This document shows, piece after piece, positions 10,479-23,649 of a stretch of DNA of 64,000 nucleotides. Numbering within the stretch: the stretch's first letter is position 1; each line of letters starts with the position of its first letter. The notes beneath the pieces were generated by a model. The model did no database searches. It saw nothing but the letters and a program-made list of their open reading frames with translations, and was not told where the DNA came from. The position numbers were made by a program, and so were the translations under genes. Source of the stretch: Takifugu bimaculatus (taxonomy: Eukaryota > Chordata > Actinopteri > Tetraodontiformes > Tetraodontidae); contig CP034995.1 in NCBI GenBank assembly GCA_004026145.2, positions 3,361,734-3,425,733 of the forward strand. The letters run 5' to 3'.

Positions 10479-11600
10479 CTTTTTCCGATAATCCATTCAA
10501 CCATTCAAAGACATCAAAGTGTTTTGTCCTTGGCAGAGGAGCAAGTATTGTCTTACGACAGTCATCATCTTAGCTGGAAACCTGACAGAAGAGGTTTCAT
10601 CACCACTTGGGCCACATTTTTTGAGGGCTGAGGCGCCGCTCTGAACTCTGCTGCCAGACAATGACTGATGTTATCATGGTTCCTGTAAATGTTGCTAATG
10701 CCACCTAACAGTAACTCTATTTCCTGCTGTCATCCATTTATATTCATGTTTGATCTTGCAGATGAAATCATGTTTTTAAAATACTAAAGTGTTTTTAATT
10801 CTGTGGGTGTTGTGGGTGCTGATGCGTCCTTGTACTGGTCAAGTCTCAAATAGCAGGAGGAACCAGCTGGGGGCAGCTTCTGTTCTGTTATATAAAGAAA
10901 TTTTTACAGTGTGCTATGCTGAAATGTATTAAATCTACTCTTTAATAGCAGCATAATCAGGACTCCTCTCAACATTATGGCTGTTTATTTTATTGTATTG
11001 TGAGGTCATATTAGGGCCCAGACTTGGATGCGTTTATTTGTTGCCTTATTTTTTAATTTAAAGAAAATTCTCGCTTTTTTTAAGAGTTCTGGGAGTCCGT
11101 TTTAAATGTTTCTCCTCACAGCAGAGCTGTTGCAGTCACATTTAAAGGAGCGATTGTAGCTACATTCCAAATACTGTTGAGTTGCCTGATCCAAACATGT
11201 TATGCTTCATGCGTGATGGTCCATCCCTCCATTACGTAGGATCAGGTTAGCTGAATTTACCTGTCCAGGAGAAAAGGAGCAACTTTGGGTTCTTCAAGTT
11301 CTTCTCCACGTTCTGCCATCTCCATCTTCCAAAGGCAACTCCTCTACAGATCCTTTTGTTTCTGACGACGTATTTGGGAATCATAAGGAGACCTTTTTGG
11401 TTTAGCAACGTCCGGACATTTGTTAGGAGATATGAGAATATTCTGGCAACTACTGTTGCCACCGATAGATGCCTGCTGACATATCAGGACCAATATATAT
11501 AAACCTCCTTGAAGTAGGAACACCCACAACCACTGAACAAACAACAACAACAAAGACAGGAACATTGGTTTCACATGTTTACTTGAACTCCAATAGCAAT
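6748..11600. other. Intergenic region downstream of adgrl1, no gene recognised
   Basis: No exon of a known family is visible. The region contains the right arm of an inverted duplication (about 6855-6960), a 17-bp tandem triplet at about 8642-8693, a C-homopolymer near 10126-10140, and a (GT)n/(AC)n pair at 10289-10318 and 10446-10477. The minus-strand open frame at 7548-7763 has no identifiable domain. The rightmost 1-2 kb may be 3' UTR of the minus-strand adgrl1 transcript, but no polyadenylation site could be fixed. Confidence 0.4.
10289..10477. repeat. (GT)n and (AC)n microsatellites facing each other
   Basis: A GT tract at 10289-10318 and an AC tract at 10446-10477, about 30 bp each and separated by about 130 bp, are mutually complementary on one strand. 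Confidence 0.85.
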
Positions 11601-12390
11601 ACAAGACAATCACTTTAGGTCAATATGTACAAGAATCGCGGGGGGTTGCAGAAAAGTTCTGAGGTTTTAATATGATCTCTGGTTCTGCAGTCAAGAGTTC
11701 TGCTGCTGTGAGTTCCATCATCAACAGTTAGCGTCACATACAAGAGTGGGCGTGGGTCGGTCTCGTGTAAATGGGATTGAGCAAGAGTTCAAAATCAGCT
11801 GGAAGGCATGTACGTAGGAGCCCCCCCCAGTAGATATTGATAAAATGCTTCACTGTGATACATTAATTATACAAGAATGATGTATATACAGACACACACC
11901 TTCGCAGATGCATCCGCACACGCACACACTCTTACTTTCTTCCTACATTAGGTAGCTGTGTAAAGCCACTATAAAATCATGCACATGTTCTTTGAAAAGA
12001 TTTTTTTGGCAACACACAAGTGCTTCTTTGACACACTGCTTGCTACGGGAAGGGGAAAAAACACCCAGCCGACGGACCAATAGAAATCTGAATAATGAGC
12101 AAACGAGGATTAAGCACCGATGAGATGAGACACGATAAGGACTCGGGGGGGAAGCAGAGAAGAAGAGGGGGGAAAACTGAGAAATGGATCACAGCTATAG
12201 AAAAGTAACAAAACATGAAAAGGGGGAAGTCTCGTGGTGGTCGGGAGATAGAAGCAGGAAGGAGCCTTTGCTGTGGTGTCATCAATCATCTGTAGCCTTC
12301 GCCCTCATCATCACTCGCTTTTAACCCCTTTGATCTTTATCGTCTTCCTCCTCCTGCCTGGCTTCTATGCCCCGATCACCACCGCCCTAG
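11601..12390 (-). other. Probable adgrl1 3' untranslated region
   Basis: This is the sequence immediately after the adgrl1 stop codon on the minus strand. It has no coding features. The extent is inferred; no AATAAA was assigned with confidence. Confidence 0.35.
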
Positions 12391-15300
12391 TCACAGACTC
12401 GTCACGCGCTGCATCTGTCCGTCGTCGCCTTCGGAGGAGGTGGGCTCTGATGTGTAGACGGCGTCTCCATTGGATGCCAGCGGTGGCGGCTGGTAGAAGG
12501 TCTGCAGGTGATTGGGCCGAGGACCGAGCGGAGGTCGCCCGAGGCTGTAGGGTAGTTCTAAAGTGGGCCGCTGGGGCTGTCCGGTGGGACTGACCTCTTC
12601 TGGACCTTCGGGGCTGCTGTCAGGATACGAGAGAGTCGGAGGGGAGGTGCGGGTGTAGAATCGCGGAGGGGAGCTGCTCCGGCTATACACTTGGGGGGAG
12701 TGCTGGGAGTACAGATTGTTCGGGGGTGAGTTGGCCTCTCGAGACGAGAAGATATTAGCCGGTGGGGAGCTTCGGGGGAAAATACTGAGCGGCGGCGAGC
12801 TGCGCTCTCCGGGGTAGAGCGGGGAAGGGTTAGACTCTCTGGCGTAAATAGGTGAGGAATCAGGATCGAGGTCGAGGTCAGGGGTCAGAGGCAGAGCGAA
12901 GCCGTCTGAATCTTCCCGCTCCGCGTGGTAACGGAGAGAGCCCCTTTTCCTCGAATCGAGACCTCTGTCTTTGGTCTCGAACAGGAAGGGCTCCTCCTTG
13001 TCGACATCCATTCCGCCCCTCCACACGTCCACCGCTCTTTCCTTCTGTTTCTCATTATCCCACTCATTCCCTGATCTCCACCTGTCTCGCTCCTTTATGA
13101 AGAAGGATTCGTCTTTCTCTCTTTCCATCCCACCGCGCCATCCGTCCATCCCGAAATCCTTCTTCTGCGTAATGAACGTCTCCCCCTGCTGCGTGTCTGC
13201 TCCTCCCTGCCAAACCTCCATCTTTGCACCTCTCTTCTCCAGTAAGTGAGGCTCTTCCCTTCCTCTCTCCATGCCGCCTCTCCATTCATCCATCTCCCCA
13301 TCTCTCATCTGGGATGTAAAAGGCTCATCCCTCCCCCTCTCATTTACTCCCCTCCAGTCATCCATCATTCCGTCCCTCTTTAAGAGAAAAGTCTCGTCCA
13401 TTTCCCGGTCCTGGTTGCCTCTCCACGCATCTAGGCCCACCTCCCTCTGCTTCATCAGCAGCGGCTCCTCCAGAGCGTTGTACAGGGGCTCTGACTCCTG
13501 CGGGGGTGGCGGCGGGGGAGGTGGGAGGGGCCTGTCTCGATACCTATCTCGCTCCCTTTCCCTGTCTCTGTCTGCCATTCCGGAATCCCCTGTGTTGCGG
13601 TGGCGGGACAGTGTGCCTGGGGTGCGGCTGAGGGTCGCGTAGGGCCGAGCCTGAAGATCAGGAGGGCGTGTTTGCTGCCTGTCCTGTGGTCCACGGCGAC
13701 CCAGAGTGCCTTGCAAAGCCCTCTCCGTGTCTTTTAGAGGCTCGTGTGATTCACAGTCTCCAGAAACACGTGAATGGGACCAGCTGTCTTGCCCCCTCAT
13801 GGTGGGATGCGTCTCAGCATCTTGCGTGTGTTGCTTAGCGTGTGACCAGCCCTCTTGTCCGTTGCGGCGCGTACTTGGCGTAATAGTTGCCGACCAACCC
13901 TCTGGTGCATGCGGAGTTAAAGTGGTGGCGTGGGTGAGCGCCGACCTGTGGTGGGGCCTGGCCAGGCTTCCGTAGCGCTCAGGGGGAACAGGCATCGCCA
14001 CCGACGGCCTTAAATTGCTCTGCACGAGCTCTGAGATGATCATCTTCTCCAGAGCTGCAGCGTCAGACAGGTTACGGCGCATCCCGGCGCCGCCTCCCAG
14101 CTCTGCGGCTCCGTGAGGGGTGAGGAGGGCTGGGGATATCTCATCGCTCCCCATCCCAACTGCTCCCTCCCTTAAAAGGTCAGCACTGCCCACCACTCCA
14201 GCTCGAGAGCCGGGCGTAGTTCCCAGAACCATGTAGGGTGAAGGTGTTGGGTGTGTATCCTCCATTCAGACAAACGCTGTCCACTCCACGGGAATCCTGG
14301 CTCTGAGACACACACCCCTCTGTTGGAGGACACAGGGAGACACCGGTGAGTACTGAGGAACAAAAGAAGGTTCCATATGTGACCTTATGAATGAATGTGA
14401 GCGCGTTTTGGATCCAATTTGACCAAAAAGCATTGAGGATTGATTACTGTCACCGATGGAATGCTCAGTTATGCTGTCAAATGTTTCAGATGTATGTTTT
14501 CATGGTCTGTGGATATTTACAAGGTGTCACAACTGCGCAGGTTGTTAATGAATCACAAAGTGACGCTCAATGATTTGGGTGAGCACAACAAATGAGAGCT
14601 CATACTCGGTTTGTTTCTGAAGGTTCCTACTGCTCCAGGTTAAGACAGAGAGACACAGAGGGACAGTGTCAAAAACATTTAAAAGACAAACATTCCAAGG
14701 CTCTAAGCAAAAAGACAAAACAATGTTGAAAGTAAAACTGTATTCAGTTGAAAGTGTTTTTAAAACCGAGAGACGTGCCCTCAAAGTAATGCGTGAGACA
14801 AGGAATAAACTACAAAAAATCAATACAGCAAGAGAAAGCAGGTGCCTGAGGTGAGCTGTTAAAAATAGACAGAATAAAGGAAGATTTTAAAATGTACCTG
14901 TGGCACTGAAGGGTTGATTGTAACCTTGTGCTAACATTGTGTCATAGGGAGATGCTCCAGCATGGGTCTGCAGCACTGGATTAGTCAGGAAATGGTTCCC
15001 CAAAGGAGCTGAAGATGGAGAGGGAGACATGTTGGAATGGGAGAGACATTTGAAAAACACAAAAAACCAGATCTCCACCTCGGTTAAGCGTGGGGGTGTT
15101 ATTAACATCTGCAGCGATGAAGGATGACTCAGTCTGTCTGCGGACGGTGTCGTTCCACATCCTCCTGATGCGGACTCTGAAAGAAAGATTCTCCGTTAAG
15201 ACAGCAGTGACTCACTCTTGGAGCTAGCGAAGAACCGCGCCGGTAATGACGTGGTGAGCTTAACCTGTCGGTTCGCCGTTGCGCGGCGACTCTGGCTGCT

Positions 15301-17196
15301 GGTGTAGCGGCTGTTTGAGCGCAGGGCTGCGCCCTTTACGGAGTCTGGCGAGCTGGAAGAGGAGGTGATGCAGCACTGCGAGAGACGCAGGCATCTGCTG
15401 TAGTCTTTCTGACCCTAACGGGGACAAATGCATGTGTTACGTCACGGCCGGAGGTGTCGCTGACACATCCCTGCAGGCAGTTACTCAGACGGACCTTCCT
15501 GGCCAGGCTGCAGTGCAGTATTGTAATAAGGAGGGCCTGAGCCGTGTTGAGGGAGGAGAAGAGGTACGCCAGAAGGAGAGACGGAGCGGACAAGAACATC
15601 AGGCCTGAGGACCAGGTGACACTCTGCAGGAAGAGCAGAGTCAGGGAGCCCACTGCCCAGGCCCTGCAGATGCCACAGAAAGCAGATTTTAATGATCGTT
15701 AAAGCACTCCTGCTTTAGCCGCATCCAAGCATCTGCAACATCTTCACCACAGCAAGAAAATTGGAAAAAGAGGAGTCGTTTAGCCGTTGAATGAATCCTG
15801 CACCAGGACACGGAACAGGCAAGGAGTCTTTCTCAGGATCGGTGTGCACGCGCGCAGGTGCGGCTCTGCTTCGTGGAGCGCCACAATAGGAGAAACAAAT
15901 CATTAAAAGTTGTGTCACGGCTGTTCTCAGTCACGGCCGATCAGATCTCATTTCTGCCGTGAATGCTGCAATGCAGTGCATTTTTAATAGCGAATGATCC
16001 GCTGGAATTTGCATTTGTCGCTTCACCGCTAAAGAAATGTCAAATTCGACAACGTAAACAATAGAAATATCAAAGGGAGATTAAGGGCATTTCACACAAC
16101 CAAAACCTCTTGTTTTATACATTCACCTGGATTGGTGTTGAGGACAATGTGCAGCTCTAAACAAATGCTGCATTACAAATTCAGAATTAACCGTTATGCA
16201 ACACATTTACTCGTGCTCACTGATATCATTTATCTCGATGCAGGGCTTTAATACCTCAGATTGTCATGGCGACCAGAGTCTGGCTTTAATTCTGCTGTGC
16301 TGTGCATTCTGTGCAGGGTCATCACCAAGATAACCAGGTTCAGCTGAAGCAAAAAGCATAAAATAAGCAGTAAATAACATGTTTATGTTTAAGCATATCT
16401 CCATGAAAGCACAGACTCTCACCGTGATGATGGCGCCGACAGGTCCAAGAAAACTCCAGATGAAGTAGTTATCTGAGCGAAGCCAGCATCTGTACACGCA
16501 ATTAAGAGGTAAGTTAGAACGTCTGGTGATCTGGGGTGAAAAAAATAAAGAAATAAAATAAAACGTACGCAGTTTTTGAGCCATAGCCTCTGAAGTCTAT
16601 GGCTGCAGACACGGCCACCACCAGCCCGGGAATCGAGTAACCGCACAGGTAGAAATACTTCCTCCTGGAGTTGTGGCCTTCAAATACCTCCCGCTGTAAT
16701 AAACAGAGCTCTACACCTTCCAGGCACAACCAGCAGAACACTGACAGCAGGGAGAAGTGCAGCAGGCCAGCTGTGATGGAACACACAACCTGGAAACAGC
16801 ACCAATTCAATACACCACCAGTACCCACCATTATTCTAGACTCGGGCTATAAGTTGGACCGGATCAAGCACAAATCACTCACTGTGTACTGAGTCCTGTT
16901 GGCACCGACGATGAAGAGCAGTTCGGTGATGACCAGGTTTGCCCACAGGTTGCAGTGGATGGTACTGTGGTCTGTGTGCCAAAGCGCCCCCTGGCAGCAG
17001 AGGGTGGTAAGGCAGGTGACCAAACACACCAAAGCCACCGAGATGCCGACCCAGGAAACCACAAAGACAAGAAGTTCCTCAACACCAGCCCCAAACTGTA
17101 AAGGAGGACCAGTCAGATGAGAACATATGAGCACATCAGATTAATATTAGTCACGAATGTTGAGACATATGTCCAGTTTGACAACACATGTGCACA

Positions 17197-17276
<80 letters not shown>

Positions 17277-20200
17277 CATGCTGTTGTTGTAAAATAATAA
17301 AAACTAGAGTTAGATTTAGGAAGATTAGGTTTGGTAACTTTCCTAAAAAGGATTTGTCATGAATGCTGTTTTTATTTTGCCATTAGTCACGTACAGCGGG
17401 TTGCTCATAGGTCATGAGGACAGCGTAGCTGGAGAGGTGGTTGCAGGCACAGGTTGTGTGTGTGTTGTTGGTGTGTAATAGACGGCAGCCCTGTGTGGAC
17501 CACCTGCCGTTCCCAGAGACACCTGATGAATTCCAGAAAGAGCAGTTGGGGCCAAAGTGGTTCTCCAACTGTACAGATAAATGGATAAACAGAAGCATTA
17601 ATGGCTTGTAAAGATAAAGGGGTACAAGGTTCGGTGTCCAGCTGCACCTGGAGGTGTCTGAGGGTGAAGATGACCGGCTCAGAGAGGTAGACTCTGCTGG
17701 CTCCTCTGTGCACAGAGGCAGAGATAACATGGGAGTTAACAACGAGGGTCCTGCGTCTCGTTTCGGAGACCTGCCCTAAACCTAGACTGAGTCTCAGGGT
17801 TGAGTTCTGGGTGGTCAGGAAGGAGCCGAGGTTCTTATACAGCGTGAGGACCAGCTTCACTTGGCCTGCAAGGGATGAAGGGGTTATTTTAGTCAAGCTT
17901 TGCCCATCAAATGTGTGAGAGTTAACAGAAGCTTTGTTGGGTTGAACGGACCATTGCTGCTGTACTGTTGCAGGGCCAGTGCTGATATCTGGAGGATGCT
18001 GTCACTGTCGTAGGAGTGGGGGAAGGTCAGGTCCTGTATGTCTGCCTCAGTGTTCAGCACATACACCTCCAGATCTGTGTACACACAGGCACACGCAGAC
18101 AAGGGTGTAACTGCGTTCAGAACCACGCACACACACACACAAACACAGGCACACACAAGCACGTACCAACATTTGGAGCCCTGTCGCTGAAACGTCCTTC
18201 GTACAGATTGTTAGCCAACAAAAATGCTCCTTTTTCCACTGCGTCGAGCAGCAGGGATGCTGAGCGTGACTGGTCGACGCCGTTCATATCCGCCCAGGAC
18301 ACCAGGGCCTCGGGACCCAGCAGGTTGTCAACAGTCTGAACAACCGCCTGACAGGAGACCAGACACCATGTTTCTCTTCTCATCATTGCACATTTACTCG
18401 CCTCTGTCGGTGTAGCTTCCTTACCTGAACATAAGCTTTACACGTGCGTTCCCTCTTCTGCAGCTGAAAGGAAGAAAAGCACGTTACGGGTTTCGCTTCA
18501 AAGGTCACGCACAAATCGACCTTGGCAACATGCGCATTTTACCTTGTTGTAATTGCGTGCTGCTGACTCTCTATTGGCTGGTCTCAAGGCCTGGAGCTGG
18601 GAATCCAGGACATCCAGGAGCTGCTCAACTAGCCTGACAGACATGCTGACATCTCCGGCGTAGATCAGCCCACGTGTTAGGTTGACCAGCTCACCAGCGA
18701 TGTTGGCTGCATTCTCTCCACTCTTAATCTATTTTGAGGCAGCGTGTTCTTAATGTCAAATATTTTGACATTTACCAAAGAAGTGCTTGCCGACTGGCTT
18801 CAGGGCATCTACGTGTGAGTGTGTGTGTATTTCTGACTAACCTTCTGGGCAATTTGGCTGACCCAGGGAGATGTACAGTTTGAAAGGTCAGGTCCTCTGG
18901 AGCTCCAACCCACTGGAGACTGCATGCACTGATAGGAGGCGATACCTGCAGAGACGGACAGATGGCACTCATGTTTGCTTGACAATGGGACTAGCAGGCA
19001 CCATATTCTTCTTATGAGAATCAATTTAACAAATTATCTCTGCTCTTCATGCGTGATGCATGTACATGTGAATAAAGCATATGGGTCTTTACTGGCCTTT
19101 ACTGGTTTAGATGAGGCTCAGTACCTTCAAAGTTCTGGTAGGAGCTTGATGGATTTACACTTTCCCCTTAGACTGATGAAATACCTCTTTGCTGAACAGG
19201 CCTTTTCATTTCAAGCATGTAGGAACATCTTTTAGCTATTTTTGGTCTCAATTAACACCAAAAAGAATCTAAACTCAAGGTGGATTGGCTGATTTGAGTG
19301 TGTCTTCTCCAGAGAGCCATTAATGTCTCTTTGTAAATCTCCTACCACACCGTGTGTTTAATGAAAGCAATTTTCCTGCCTGTATTTATCTTCATAATCA
19401 GCAGGAGAGCTTTTGCTCCGATGGGGCGCTGAGCTGCAGGCAGCTGTGCAGTGACACGAAAAGGTTGCCTATTTTGTTCTTCTCTCTCATCTACCGGCAA
19501 GTTCACAGAGAGGACATGCGACTCCATATGGAATATGAGATGGGCGACGCTACACACACTTCTTCAGGACCATGCATTCACCTACCCAGGGAGCCTTTGG
19601 GGCAGGGCCTCTCCACTGTCTCTCCCATCAGGGTCGGTGGCCACTGCACCCCTCGTGCCACCCGACCCTCACAACCGCCCACCTGACCCGAACCGCCTGG
19701 AGCCAAAGGGACGCGTAACGGTGGTCGCGGCGTTAGTGGAACCATCGCTGTTATGGGCCGTTGATCAAAGGGTCCTCGGTTGATGACGCCGATGGGATGC
19801 GAGGCCGACGGCCTAGCTGGGCTCAAAGCAACGGTGGCTGTATAAGAACGGACTGTTGTCATCAGAGAGGAGAGGGGACCTGGTGGGTGGGGGAGGGGAG
19901 AAAAACGCTATTCATTCATCCTTAATGACCAAATACGAAAGGGCACGTGCTCCACAAACCCTTTGTAGGAGGTGGCAGAGTAAACTGCAGCGGGTATCTC
20001 AGCACATAGTAATTATTCCAGACGTAAAGCTGGTTGTCTCTGGGGTTGTAGTCGATGGACGAGATGTACTGATACGGGTTGGGGAAGGGTATCTGAACAG
20101 GCAGCTCTTGTCCTCGGCTGGTGTCATAGGCATAGACCACCTTGTCGCTACCTGCTTGCCCCTCCGCCTGCCCCTCATCGTCCTGGAAGACGGAGCGCAC

Positions 20201-23200
20201 AGCGTATAGAACGCCGCAGGCCATGAAGGCGTTGCTGGCCCCTCGCTTGTCGAAGCCGGTGGCCCACGTACCCTCGAAACGCAAGGTGTAAGGATTCACC
20301 TACAAGACAACAAAGAGGGAGGAAGGCAGGCAAGGGGACTCAGTGAATCCTTTTAGCGCCTTTCATTTCATAACTCGGCTTTCATTCGTGGTGGCGCACC
20401 TGGCTGACCACGATGCGTCCGTTATTGGCTTCAGTAGAGTAAATCACCCAGAGGCCGTTCTCATCCACCGCCAAATCGATGTCTGACTTCCCTCCCCAGC
20501 GGTACGGAGAGGTATCGTGATAGTTGGCATTGACCACCACTGCTTCGCCACTCTTGATGCGGGTCCGCAGGTCATATTTAACCAGGTTGCGCGTTCGCTC
20601 CTTGTTATAAAAGACAGCGCCATCGTACACCACAAAGCCCGTCCCGTCCACCCGACTGGGCAACCTATAGGAGCGATATGAAATAACGATTAGCATAATA
20701 GCAGCACCCTATTTACAACAATCATTCGTTTGCGTATCACTGCGCAAGATTTTTAAGTCATAAAGAGTTCATTTTCGAGAAAGTTTTTATAGAACTTTTT
20801 GCCTTCTAACAAATTCATGTCCTTCGGTATCTTAATGGGAAAAGAACCTGGCTGCTTTATTAATTGTGTACGGGGGAATTGTTTTGTAGAGCAGGACCAC
20901 TCCATCTAAAAATGCAATAAGTCTCAAGGGGCCATAACAAAATAAATGCCAACCCCAAGTGTGTGACAAGTTTAATCAAGTTTAGACTTGATTGTTATTT
21001 AAAAAGTATTTTATCATTAATTTAACATTGCAAAACATAGCCCTAATTGAGAAAGTAAATATTGGCAAATTGATTGAGATGCACATAATTCCTCCTCTGG
21101 GCTGGCGCTCGCAGTTAGGAGGGTCACCTCACGATCCAAACAGTTGCTTTGTGTGCGTGTTCTGATCCCTCCCAAACCCGAAAAGCGATTTACTTTGTTA
21201 GGGTATAAAGTATTGGGGTCTTACAGTTTCACACACACCCCATCACTCACTTATAGGTTGTGGTGGCTCTGTTTTGGCGGTAATCATCCCAGGAGGCGTA
21301 CTCGTACAGCATCTCTGTGCGATACGGAGTCCACGGCATGACATACAGCCGATCGCCAGCCTGCAGCGGGTCCTTGCACCACGCCCCCGACTGGTGCTCT
21401 GCCTCCAGGAGAGAGGAGGCCGGCTGGATCTTGACCAGAGAGCCGGGGCACACGAAAACTGGATGGTGGGAGTTAAGAGGGGGAGAGAGGCGGATGTGAA
21501 GAAGGGAGAGAGGAAGTGTAGAGGAAGAGAAAGGGCACATGAGGGAAAGAAAAGAGTGGACAGGTATCAGAGGCAGATATGGAGAGGAAAAAGGATGGAT
21601 GTATGAATTGGATGCATTTGATGTAGCAAGAAGAAAAAAGATGAAGAGAAAAAGAGAGGGATTTAAAACACCTGCGCCGGTCTCGAGAGGCGAGCAACAG
21701 AAGCGATGTTAAAGTGTTGGAACTCACACACTGTTAGTGTGTGGTGATTAACACAACGTGGACACTGCAATGAAAGGTGTGAGTGTGTTCGTGTGCCATG
21801 TGTGTATGCGTGTGTGTGCTGATTTGGGTTAGTGCAACAAGAGTGAAAAAGAGTGTGAGGTAGAATCAGGGACGCAGAAGGCGGGGCTAAATTTTGCCTT
21901 GAAGTGAATGAGAGGGCAGGTTAGTTTAGGTCGGGCACAACGATTGGTCCACCCACATGTCAATAACTGTATGGACACGCGTATGCTCAACAGTCACACA
22001 CTGGCATGCAAATAGGCATGCACACACACACACACGCACACACACTCACACATAAAACGGTGCTTGGTAAGCACACATCCAGACGAATAAACTGTGTAAT
22101 CACACACATTTGGTCTGAGATTTCCTATGAAGATAAATAAGGGGCTCTTCCTATAGGGGAAGAAAAAGGGAAAATAAGTATGAGGATGTTCGGAACAGAA
22201 GGAAGGACTGCAAAGAAAGAAAGAGAGAAAGAAAGAAAGTTTAAGACTGCGTGAGCACATTTACATGATGTTAAAGGACGATTTTTGTGAAAATGGGCTA
22301 AATTAGACTTCTGACTTGGACTAATACGCCCGGTGGAGGAGATGGCAGTTGAGTTACTTCTCCTTGTACACACCTCAGTCAGACCGCCTGCGTTCAGGTA
22401 AGAACATCATCACGAGGCGCAGAGTACTGCACTTTCTTTAATTTTTTAGAAAAAGTGCAACATTCCGCATGGACCATACGGGCACAGTTATTAATCTTTT
22501 CTTTTCCTCCACTGAAGATGCTTCCTGTTTACTGCAAGCTAATAGTTGTTTGGGCTGTGATGTAATTGATCAATAGGTAAAACAAAGGCCCAACACTATC
22601 TATCAATAACTATCGATCACCCTCCTGTGCTCGACTGTGCAGGTAAACATACTGACTGAGATGGACCAGAAGAGAAAGAAGAGGAAGACGAAAAGAAACT
22701 GCAGACAGAGAGAAAGAGAGAGAGAGCGGAAGTGAGAAAGAGAAAGACGAGGTGCAGAACCTGGATAAAAGAAGGGGTTTCAATACAAGAGATGGAAAAA
22801 ATGGAACAAAATAACTGTGTAGGGAATGAAAAAAGGAGGGGGCAACATCCAGCATGACTACGAAACAACGTCCTAAGGTAGGAGGAAGAGAGAAATGGTC
22901 GGAGAGAGGATAGAAGAGAGGAGAGGTGGGTCGGGGTAAGGAGAGATCAAGATGCTACAGTGTATTGTCTTTACCTTTTTGGTCCACTTCTACTCAAGCA
23001 TAGGAAAAAAGAGGGAGAGAAAGAAAGAGAGGTCAGGGTGAAGAAGAGAAGTAAAGAAAAGCAAGTAAGAAAGCAAGAAGCAAAGAAAGCAAGAAAGAGA
23101 GCAAGAAAGAAAAGGAAAAGGAGAAAAAGAAAGAAAAATGCACAGATAAAGACTTTTGGAACCCACTCTCACCACAAACATTATAGTTTACTTAAAAGAA

Positions 23201-23607
23201 TGAAACACAAAAGAGACCCACCATTACCCCACCCACCACCCACCACCCGCCCCCGCCCTCCCTAACCCAACCCCGACCTGCACCACCCACGTTCCCCTCC
23301 CTCCTCCCCTGATCTCTCCTTCCCTCAATCAGGCTCCTGTGGAGAAAAGAGAGCAACTCCTGTGGCGCGAATCTGCAAAAGGAAAACACACACATGCACT
23401 TGCATGTGTGCCAACCCCCGCGCACGCGCGCACGGGCACCTCTGCATCCAACAGTCTTTTAGTATCTCGCACGCATGTAAACGTACGCTGCCTAAGGAAA
23501 AAACGTCGACATCAGAGCTTACAAAACCAAGAGAAAAAACCTAAAATGTAGCTTGATAAAAATAGATTAAAATTCTTTTTGCTTGCAGGCACATGCACAT
23601 ATTTAAA

Positions 23608-23649
<42 letters not shown>

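Noticed and set aside
10183..10500. Cys/Val- and Thr/His-rich open frames over the GT/AC runs
   Set aside because: Dinucleotide repeats are open in several frames; no biological signal.
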